DNA of 5,540 bases. Origin: an uncultured Clostridia bacterium (lineage in GTDB: Bacteria; Bacillota_A; Clostridia; Christensenellales; Aristaeellaceae). Location: contig CAMVBO010000141.1 in assembly GCA_947165745.1 (NCBI GenBank), forward strand, positions 1 to 5,540, in the 5' to 3' direction. Under the pieces are notes generated by a model that saw nothing but the letters and a program-made list of their open reading frames with translations, had not been told where the DNA came from and did not search any database. Below are positions 1 to 4,653 of this stretch, one piece after another. The position numbers were made by a program, and so were the translations under genes. Every line of letters starts with the position of its first letter. The stretch's first letter is position 1.

Positions 1-1
1 G

Positions 2-718
2 GAGGGCATCGTCATCGCCCAGTCCCGCCGCATGGGCGGCCGGGTGCGCACCAGCGCGCAGGTGACGCTGACCGTCAGCCTGGGCACCCGCTGGTATTAT
101 ATGTACGACTGCGTGGGCCAGAGCCTGGAGGAGGCCACCGAGTCGCTGAAGGCCCTGGGCGTGGAGACCGTGGACGCGCTGTACGTGGAATCCGACGCGC
201 CGGTGGGCACGGTGATCGCCGTGTCGCCCGAGGCGGATACCACCCAGGCCAAGGACACCCCGGTGATCTTCACCGTCAGCGGCCAGCGCATACTGATGCC
301 GGATCTGAAGGGCATGCCCCTGGAAAACGCCCAGGCGCTGCTGGAGGCCGAGGGTCTGACGCTGGGCAGCGTCGCCGAGGAGGCCGCCCCCGACGCCCGG
401 CCGAGGACGGTGGTGGGCCAGAGCGTGGCGCCCCATGAGGCGTTGATGCTGGGCGCGACCGTGGACATCACCATCTGCCAGGGCAAGGATACGGTCTACT
501 ACCCGGCCTCGAAGCTTTCCGTGGTGGTGCCGCTGAACGGCAGCGATGTGCTGCTGACCATGACCTCGCCCTCCGGCCAGGCCCAGGAGGTCTACCACGG
601 CGTGCTGAACGCCGGCACCTATCGCATCGCCCTCTCCAGCCCCGAATCCGGCGAACACACCGTGAGGATCAACATGGACGGGGTGGAGATGGAGACGCAG
701 ACGGTCAATTTTGAGTGA
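2..718 (+). CDS. prkC: PASTA-domain Ser/Thr protein kinase, C-terminal part (5' end outside window)
   Basis: About 238 residues of the extracellular C-terminus are visible; the frame is open from base 2, so the Met at 32 is internal. The visible part begins with the tail of one PASTA repeat (ending TLTVSLG). Two fuller repeats follow: one from YDCVGQSLEEA to VIFTVSGQ and one from MPDLKGMPLENAQ to VDITICQG. Both show the PASTA pattern of a G-x-x-L-x-x-A helix, a V/I-x-x-Q/S-P-like turn and a closing beta strand. After them comes a roughly 75-residue beta-rich tail ending in VNFE. PASTA repeats bind muropeptides or peptidoglycan and couple the cell wall to an intracellular kinase. The kinase domain is not in view, so kinase identity rests on the rsgA-rpe neighbours, as in the B. 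subtilis prkC locus. A PASTA-bearing penicillin-binding protein is the main alternative but fits the context less well. Confidence 0.8.
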   Translation, partial: EGIVIAQSRRMGGRVRTSAQVTLTVSLGTRWYYMYDCVGQSLEEATESLKALGVETVDALYVESDAPVGTVIAVSPEADTTQAKDTPVIFTVSGQRILMPDLKGMPLENAQALLEAEGLTLGSVAEEAAPDARPRTVVGQSVAPHEALMLGATVDITICQGKDTVYYPASKLSVVVPLNGSDVLLTMTSPSGQAQEVYHGVLNAGTYRIALSSPESGEHTVRINMDGVEMETQTVNFE

Positions 719-806
719 GGAATCAGGCGTTGGGCGCGAGCCCGCGAAGCCAGGCGCTTCTGCGCGTCAGCCCTGGATTCAACGCCCAACGCCTCACTCC
801 CGATTC
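713..806. repeat. Long imperfect inverted repeat between the kinase gene and rsgA
   Basis: Bases 725-736 (AGGCGTTGGGCG) are the exact reverse complement of 783-794. The stem can extend with GAATC 720-724 against GATTC 802-806, leaving a 7-nt bulge at 795-801. Alternatively GAGTG 713-717 can pair with CACTC 795-799, with a bulge at 718-724. Inside the 46-nt loop are CCAGG 750-754 against CCTGG 772-776 and a GCGC-TTCT-GCGC hairpin at 754-765. The left arm overlaps the kinase stop codon. No T-run follows, so it is not a standard intrinsic terminator. It could be a dispersed palindromic repeat (REP- or MITE-like) or an mRNA processing or stability element. The pairing is seen directly; the role is not known. 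Confidence 0.7.
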
Positions 807-814
807 ACTGATTT

Positions 815-819
815 GGAGG
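815..819 (+). promoter_or_regulatory. Ribosome binding site fixing the rsgA start
   Basis: GGAGG lies 5 nt upstream of ATG 825. The frame stays open upstream to a TTG at 711, but that codon has no Shine-Dalgarno sequence, and the added 38 residues would be encoded by the inverted repeat and do not resemble RsgA. This supports translation from 825. Confidence 0.75.
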
Positions 820-824
820 TTTGG

Positions 825-1721
825 ATGTCGGAAGCGACAACGTTAAAGGGCACCATCCTGCAGGGCATTGGCGGGTTTTACTACGCCATGGACGAATCCG
901 GCACGGTGCACACGCTGCGCGCCCAGGGAAAGCTGCGGCGCGAGCGCTTGAAGCCCAAGGTGGGCGACGTGGTGGAACTGACGCCCAGCGAGGGGGAAGA
1001 GCACGGCTGGATCCTGCGCATACTGCCCCGGCGCAACGAACTGACCCGGCCCCCGGTGGCCAACATCGACGTGATCGTGGTGGTGGCCGCGGCGGCCACG
1101 CCGGACCCGGATTTGATGATGGTGGACCGGCTGCTGTTGAACGCCCGGCGCGCGGGCATCGCGGCGCGGCTGGTGATCAATAAGAGCGACCTGGACGCGG
1201 CTACAGCCTCGGACATCGCCGAACAGTACCGGGGCGCGGAGGTGGACCCGATGATGGTCTGCGCCGACACCGGCGAGGGGCTGGACGCCCTGCGCAAGGC
1301 CCTTCGCGGCAAGGTGCACGCCTTGGCGGGGCAGTCCGGCGCGGGCAAGAGCACGATGATCAACGCGCTGTACGGCCTGGATCTGGAGACGGGCAGCCTG
1401 TCCCGGAAGATCGAGCGGGGCAAGAACACCACCCGCCACTGCCAGCTGATCCCCGTGGAGGGGGGCGGCATGGTGCTGGATACCCCTGGGTTCAGCCTGC
1501 TGGAGACGGAGCTGTTCGACCCGGTGGAGCTGAAGGAGAGCTGGCCGGAGTTTGCGCCCTGCGAGGGCAAGTGCTATTTTCAGCCCTGCTACCACGCCAC
1601 CGAGCCCCGATGCGCGGTTCGGGACGCCGTGGCGGCGGGGGAGATCGACGCCCGGCGGCATGAGCGCTATGCGGCGCTGCTCGATGAGATGAAACAGAGA
1701 TGGAGGGATCGCTATGATTAA
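825..1721 (+). CDS. rsgA: Ribosome small subunit-dependent GTPase A (RsgA/CpgA/YloQ family)
   Basis: A 298-residue circularly permuted GTPase that acts in late maturation of the 30S subunit. The motif order G4-G5-G1-G2-G3 is diagnostic. It runs NKSD at 119-122, CADTGEG as G5, the P-loop GQSGAGKST at 169-177, KNTTRH as the G2 region, and DTPG at 219-222. Residues 1 to about 70 form the N-terminal OB-fold region. The C-terminal zinc site is complete, with the C-x4-C-x-H-x5-C pattern at C250, C255, H257 and C263. Length is normal for the family. It follows the PASTA kinase gene and overlaps rpe by 8 nt, implying co-transcription and probably coupled translation. In B. subtilis the equivalent protein CpgA is reported as a PrkC phosphorylation substrate, so the adjacency may be functional. 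Confidence 0.96.
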   Translation: MSEATTLKGTILQGIGGFYYAMDESGTVHTLRAQGKLRRERLKPKVGDVVELTPSEGEEHGWILRILPRRNELTRPPVANIDVIVVVAAAATPDPDLMMVDRLLLNARRAGIAARLVINKSDLDAATASDIAEQYRGAEVDPMMVCADTGEGLDALRKALRGKVHALAGQSGAGKSTMINALYGLDLETGSLSRKIERGKNTTRHCQLIPVEGGGMVLDTPGFSLLETELFDPVELKESWPEFAPCEGKCYFQPCYHATEPRCAVRDAVAAGEIDARRHERYAALLDEMKQRWRDRYD

Positions 1722-2355
1722 GGTTGCCCCTTCCCTGCTGGCGGCAGATTATCTGAAGATCGGCGAGGACATCCGGCGCGTGGCCGAGGCCGGCGCGGAC
1801 TACCTGCACTTCGACGTGATGGACGGCAGCTTCGTGCCGAACATCAGCTTCGGATCGGATATGTGCCGCTTCGCGGTGAAGTGCGGCCTGCCCGTGGACG
1901 CCCACCTGATGGTGGTGAACCCGGAAAAGCACATTGAGACCTTCGCCAGGGCCGGCGCGAGGATCATCACCGTGCACGCCGAGGCCACCGCGCACCTGCA
2001 CCGCTGCCTGCAGCAGATCCGCTCGCTGGGGTGTCTGGCGGGCGTGGCGCTGAACCCGGCCACCAGCCACGAGGCCCTGCGTTACGTGCTGGGGGACTTC
2101 GACCTGGCCCTGGTGATGACCGTGAACCCCGGCTTTGGCGGACAGAAGCTGATCCCGGCCTGCATCGACAAGGTGGCCGCCGTGCGCGGCATGCTGAAGG
2201 ACAAGGGCCTGGACGCCATCGTCGAGGTGGACGGGGGTGTGAACCTCACCACCGCGCCGAAGCTGGTCGCCGCCGGGGCGGACATGCTCGTCGCCGGCAG
2301 TGCGCTGTACGGCGCGGAGGATGTGGCGGCGTTCATCAGGCAGGCGAGGGGATAA
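1714..2355 (+). CDS. rpe: Ribulose-phosphate 3-epimerase
   Basis: A complete 213-residue TIM-barrel enzyme that interconverts D-ribulose 5-phosphate and D-xylulose 5-phosphate in the cytoplasmic pentose phosphate pathway. Family motifs are all present: APSLLAAD at 5-12 with the substrate-binding Ser7, and LHFDVMDGSFVPN with metal or catalytic residues H32, D34 and M36. H64 sits in DAHLMV, the phosphate-proximal NPGFGGQ is at 138-144, and catalytic D173 is in VEVDGGV, followed by AGSALYG. The ATG lies inside the last codons of rsgA, with GGAGG at 1702-1706 placed 7 nt upstream, so translation is likely coupled to rsgA. The kinase-rsgA-rpe order is the conserved Bacillota arrangement. Nothing is missing from the active site. 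Confidence 0.97.
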   Translation: MIKVAPSLLAADYLKIGEDIRRVAEAGADYLHFDVMDGSFVPNISFGSDMCRFAVKCGLPVDAHLMVVNPEKHIETFARAGARIITVHAEATAHLHRCLQQIRSLGCLAGVALNPATSHEALRYVLGDFDLALVMTVNPGFGGQKLIPACIDKVAAVRGMLKDKGLDAIVEVDGGVNLTTAPKLVAAGADMLVAGSALYGAEDVAAFIRQARG

Positions 2356-2370
2356 AACGGGGGGCCGGAA

Positions 2371-2410
2371 GCGTGAAAGCACCGCTGCCCGGGCCATCCG
2401 GCTTTTACGC
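2371..2410. repeat. Stem-loop in the rpe-serpin spacer
   Basis: GCGTGAAAGC at 2371-2380 pairs with GCTTTTACGC at 2401-2410 over 10 positions with one G-U wobble. The loop is 20 nt and contains the palindrome GCCCGGGC at 2387-2394. There is no T-run after the stem, so termination is unlikely. It may protect or process the mRNA between rpe and the serpin gene, or be a dispersed repeat. The rest of the 86-nt spacer holds only the serpin ribosome binding site. Confidence 0.5.
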
Positions 2411-2441
2411 TCAATGCTCTCGGACGACAGGAGGTACATCT

Positions 2442-3566
2442 ATGCGCAAACTCATCGCAATCATCCTCGCGCTGCTGCTCTGCGGCGCCGCCCTGGCGGA
2501 GGCCGCGCCCGGCACCAAGCTGGGCTACAAGGTGCTCTCGGAGCTGTCCGGCGGCACGCGCAACGCCTTTGTCTCGCCGGTGAGCCTGGCCTGGGCACTG
2601 TCCATGGCCGCCGAGGGCGCGACGGGGGAGACCCGCACCCGGCTTCTGGGCGCGCTGGGCGTGGACAAGACCGACGACGTGATCGCCCTGGCCGGGCCGC
2701 TCAAAGATGCCGGTATCCTCTGGGCCAACGCCGCCTTCGTCTCAGACAGCCTTTCGCTGCTGCCAGAGTATGAGGCGCGGCTGACAGACGCCTATGAGGC
2801 GGAGCGCTTCCCGCTCACCGGGGCCGAGGGTGTCAGCGACTGGGTGCGGGAAAAGACGAACGGCCTCATCGAGGACATCCCCCTGCTGCTGGATGAAAAC
2901 ACGCGGCTGGTGCTGGCCAACGCCATCGCCATGGAGGCGGAGTGGGCCTCGCCCTTTAAGGCGGAGGACAGCCGGGAGCAGACCTTCCACACGCCGGACG
3001 GCGACGTGAGCGCCACGTTCATGCATCAGCTGACCTATGCCCAATACGGCGAAAGCATGGGCTGCCAGCTGGTGTGCAAGGCCTACCGCACCGGCGGCCT
3101 GGCGCTGATGATCGCGCTGCCGGCGGAGGGCGGGCTCAAGCGGGCGCTGAAGAACCTGGCGGAGAACCCGAACAGCTTTTTCACCTTCAAGCCCAACCCG
3201 CAAAATGTGTCCCTGAGTCTGCCGAAGCTGGACATTTCCGCCGAGGAGAGCCTGAAGGAGGCCATCGTGGCGGCGGGCTGCTGGGTGCCTTTTCACAAGG
3301 AATACGCCAACTATTCCGGCATCAGCGAAACGCCTCTGCTGATCTCCGACGTGCTGCAGCAGGTGCGCTTCCAGCTGGACGAGGAGGGAACCCGCGCCGC
3401 CGCCGCCACGGAGGTCGTCATGGTGGATGGCGCGGCCCCGTCAGACGACAACGCCCCCGACCCGATCCCCTTCAACTGCGACCGGCCGTTCATCGTGGCG
3501 GTGGTGAACCGCTCCACCGGCGCGATCCTGTTCGTCGGGGCCGTGGTGAATCCGGTTAATCAGTAA
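2442..3566 (+). CDS. Secreted serpin (serine/cysteine protease inhibitor family)
   Basis: A 374-residue precursor. Residues 1-19 are a signal peptide: MRK, a hydrophobic run, then an A-L-A cleavage site before E20. Cys14 is preceded by Leu, so a lipobox is unlikely. Serpin landmarks occur in order. NAFVSPVSLAWAL at 41-53 is the helix B/shutter region, followed by the GATGETRTRLLGALG segment. LVLANAIAMEAEWASPF ends with W168 and P171-F172 (strand 3A/breach). LALMIALPAEGG and VSLSLPKLDI follow. The reactive-centre hinge is E314-E-G-T-R-A-A-A-A-T323, and the C-terminal signature FNCDRPFIVAVVN starts at 344. The EEGT-x-AAAA-T hinge matches the inhibitory consensus, so the protein probably traps a protease by loop insertion outside the cell. 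Canonical counting (E314 as P17) puts P1 at Gly330, but the loop is long, so the real scissile bond and target are uncertain. AGGAGG at 2429-2434 supports this start. It may be co-transcribed with rpe. Confidence 0.93.
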   Translation: MRKLIAIILALLLCGAALAEAAPGTKLGYKVLSELSGGTRNAFVSPVSLAWALSMAAEGATGETRTRLLGALGVDKTDDVIALAGPLKDAGILWANAAFVSDSLSLLPEYEARLTDAYEAERFPLTGAEGVSDWVREKTNGLIEDIPLLLDENTRLVLANAIAMEAEWASPFKAEDSREQTFHTPDGDVSATFMHQLTYAQYGESMGCQLVCKAYRTGGLALMIALPAEGGLKRALKNLAENPNSFFTFKPNPQNVSLSLPKLDISAEESLKEAIVAAGCWVPFHKEYANYSGISETPLLISDVLQQVRFQLDEEGTRAAAATEVVMVDGAAPSDDNAPDPIPFNCDRPFIVAVVNRSTGAILFVGAVVNPVNQ

Positions 3567-3599
3567 TTGCGTTTCGTCATATTTTTAACACAAATCGCC

Positions 3600-3627
3600 A
3601 TGTAACTTATCAGTGCGCCGCTATAAT
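3600..3627 (+). promoter_or_regulatory. Probable sigma-A-type promoter for the pyr leader
   Basis: A perfect -10 hexamer TATAAT lies at 3622-3627 in an AT-richer pocket after the serpin stop. The best -35 at 16-bp spacing is ATGTAA (3600-3605), which matches TTGACA at only 3 of 6 positions, and no extended -10 TG is present. Initiation would fall near 3633-3636, about 30 nt before the PyrR-binding hairpin. The placement relative to the attenuator makes the call likely despite the weak -35. Confidence 0.65.
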
Positions 3628-3661
3628 AGTGCCCGGCTGGAACGAATGGAACCGCCACGGC

Positions 3662-3692
3662 CCTTTAAGTCGATCCCGTGAGGTCGGCAAGG
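3662..3692 (+). promoter_or_regulatory. PyrR-binding hairpin (anti-antiterminator)
   Basis: The core GATCCCGTGAGGTC at 3672-3685 matches the published PyrR-binding consensus ARUCCNGNGAGGYU apart from a first-position G and a last-position C. Those two bases still pair with each other. The upper stem is CGATC 3671-3675 against GGTCG 3682-3686, with hexaloop CCGTGA at 3676-3681 of the conserved CNGNGA form. The lower stem is CCTT 3662-3665 against AAGG 3689-3692, flanking a purine-rich internal loop. This is the RNA target of the PyrR protein encoded downstream. Confidence 0.9.
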
Positions 3693-3735
3693 CGACTGAA
3701 CAGCATGGAACACGGCGCGAACGCGCGCGCTTGTC

Positions 3736-3770
3736 ATGCCCCTGCCTTGTCGGCGGGGGCATTTTATTTT
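3736..3770 (+). terminator. Intrinsic terminator of the pyr attenuator
   Basis: An 11-pair stem, ATGCCCCTGCC at 3736-3746 against GGCGGGGGCAT at 3752-3762, has one U-G wobble and the 5-nt loop TTGTC. It runs straight into TTTTATTTT at 3762-3770. Its 5' arm is also used by the antiterminator, which makes it conditional. It may also end read-through from the serpin operon, since no separate terminator is visible between 3567 and 3735. Confidence 0.93.
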
Positions 3771-3852
3771 GCGGCAGGGGAGCAAGCTCCCCCGCCACGG
3801 CCACCCCCTCCAGATTTTGCTTGAGGATGATGGCCTCTGGCCGCAAAACCTG
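3767..3852. repeat. Structured non-coding segment after the attenuator: nested inverted repeats
   Basis: TTTTGCGGC at 3767-3775 is the exact reverse complement of GCCGCAAAA at 3840-3848. Within it is a strong hairpin with GGGGAG 3777-3782 against CTCCCC 3787-3792, extended by GGC 3773-3775 against GCC 3794-3796 across one mismatch. A competing hairpin at 3811-3852 uses CAG/CTG, TTTTGC 3815-3820 against GCAAAA 3843-3848, and GAGG 3823-3826 against CCTC 3834-3837. No protein-coding potential is convincing. The outer repeat begins in the terminator T-run. A dispersed palindromic element or a second regulatory RNA domain are both possible. Confidence 0.6.
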
Positions 3853-3860
3853 CAAGGAAG

Positions 3861-3903
3861 ATGTTTTTCTTCTGGAAAATGGGATTTTCCGACAGAAAAA
3901 CAT
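3861..3903. repeat. Long stem-loop in the pyrR 5' untranslated region
   Basis: ATGTTTTTCT at 3861-3870 pairs perfectly with AGAAAAACAT at 3894-3903. Above a small internal loop, GGAAAAT 3874-3880 pairs perfectly with ATTTTCC 3884-3890, closing on a GGG loop. That makes 17 Watson-Crick pairs in 43 nt, in a local sequence much richer in A/T than the genes on either side. No T-run follows the 3' side. Function unknown. Confidence 0.65.
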
Positions 3904-3907
3904 TCTG

Positions 3908-3936
3908 CGGTTTCGACGCACATGTCGCCGAAACCG
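3908..3936. repeat. Stem-loop just upstream of pyrR
   Basis: CGGTTTCG at 3908-3915 pairs perfectly with CGAAACCG at 3929-3936. After one A-C mismatch, two further pairs form (CG 3917-3918 with CG 3926-3927). It ends 15 nt before the pyrR ribosome binding site, so it could affect translation initiation or mRNA stability. Together with the two preceding entries it fills almost all of 3771-3949. Confidence 0.55.
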
Positions 3937-3949
3937 ATTGAAAGCATAG

Positions 3950-4500
<551 letters not shown>

Positions 4501-4501
<1 letters not shown>

Positions 4502-4544
4502 TGCAAAGGGGGAATCCGTCCCCCTCCGCTGTCACCCCCTGCAT
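4501..4544. repeat. Two alternative stems after the pyrR stop
   Basis: GGGGGA at 4508-4513 can pair with TCCCCC at 4519-4524 as a local hairpin with loop ATCCG. The same G-run can instead pair with CCCCC at 4535-4539, and that stem extends, after a 2-nt AA bulge, with ATGCA 4501-4505 against TGCAT 4540-4544. The two cannot coexist. Neither is followed by a T-run. Whether this is a regulatory switch or just compositional is open. Confidence 0.45.
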
Positions 4545-4551
4545 CCTTGGA

Positions 4552-4565
4552 AAATCAGCTGATTT
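4552..4565. promoter_or_regulatory. 14-bp perfect palindrome, possible operator
   Basis: AAATCAGCTGATTT is a perfect dyad in the pyrR-permease spacer, AT-rich against a GC-rich background. Such a site could bind a dimeric regulator as DNA, or form a short RNA hairpin with an AGCT loop. No clear promoter hexamers flank it, so its role is undetermined. Confidence 0.4.
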
Positions 4566-4626
4566 CGACCAGAGGTCGTTATCATAGATGGCGGCGCTGC
4601 CGCCGAAGCGCGCACAGGTGTGCGCG
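4566..4626. repeat. Chain of three hairpins upstream of the permease gene
   Basis: Three short hairpins follow one another. CGACC-AGA-GGTCG is at 4566-4578, GGCGGC-GCT-GCCGCC at 4590-4604, and CGCGCAC-AGGT-GTGCGCG at 4609-4626. The first resembles a PyrR site but has a 3-nt loop instead of the CNGNGA hexaloop. The last is the strongest and ends 11 nt before the permease ribosome binding site AGGTGG (4638-4643). There is no T-run, so no terminator is called here. Confidence 0.45.
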
Positions 4627-4653
4627 GGACAAAAGAAAGGTGGATGAATTCAC

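Larger units (their letters stand above)
3662..3770 (+). promoter_or_regulatory. PyrR-dependent pyrimidine attenuator (whole element)
   Basis: Three mutually exclusive RNA parts are readable. The first is the PyrR-binding anti-antiterminator at 3662-3692. The second is an antiterminator in which 3683-3694 pairs with 3743-3754 over 12 positions, counting G-U pairs. The third is the terminator at 3736-3770. The antiterminator consumes both the 3' arm of the PyrR hairpin and the 5' arm of the terminator. Inside it, GCATG 3703-3707 can also pair with CATGC 3735-3739. By known pyr logic, high UMP/UTP lets PyrR hold the first hairpin and favour termination, while low UMP lets the antiterminator form. 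The regulated genes are pyrR and the uracil permease downstream. Confidence 0.9.

Noticed and set aside
711..824. N-terminal extension of RsgA from a TTG at 711 (38 extra residues)
   Set aside because: No ribosome binding site at 711. The extension is encoded by an inverted repeat and overlaps the kinase stop, while ATG 825 has GGAGG and begins at the expected N-terminal OB-fold region.
843..1661. Long minus-strand open frame opposite rsgA (272 residues)
   Set aside because: A shadow of a GC-rich gene: low-complexity His/Gln/Arg/Gly-rich translation, no family motif, and rsgA on the other strand is certain.
1492..2439. Minus-strand open frame opposite rpe (315 residues)
   Set aside because: Same GC-skew artefact; the translation has no recognisable domain and rpe is complete on the + strand.
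2031..2441. In-frame upstream extension of the serpin through rpe
   Set aside because: It runs through rpe in the wrong frame. The serpin start at 2442 has AGGAGG and a textbook signal peptide.
2442..2498. Serpin as a lipoprotein (Cys14 in the signal peptide)
   Set aside because: The residue before Cys14 is Leu, which does not fit the lipobox Gly/Ala/Ser at that position; an A-L-A cleavage site follows at residue 19.
3629..3949. Open frames across the pyr leader on both strands
   Set aside because: They pass through the attenuator and tandem hairpins, show no family resemblance and lack ribosome binding sites. The region is explained better as RNA structure and repeat.
4566..4578. Second PyrR-binding site between pyrR and the permease
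   Set aside because: The stem CGACC/GGTCG is right in style, but the loop is AGA rather than the required CNGNGA hexaloop, and no terminator/antiterminator pair follows.
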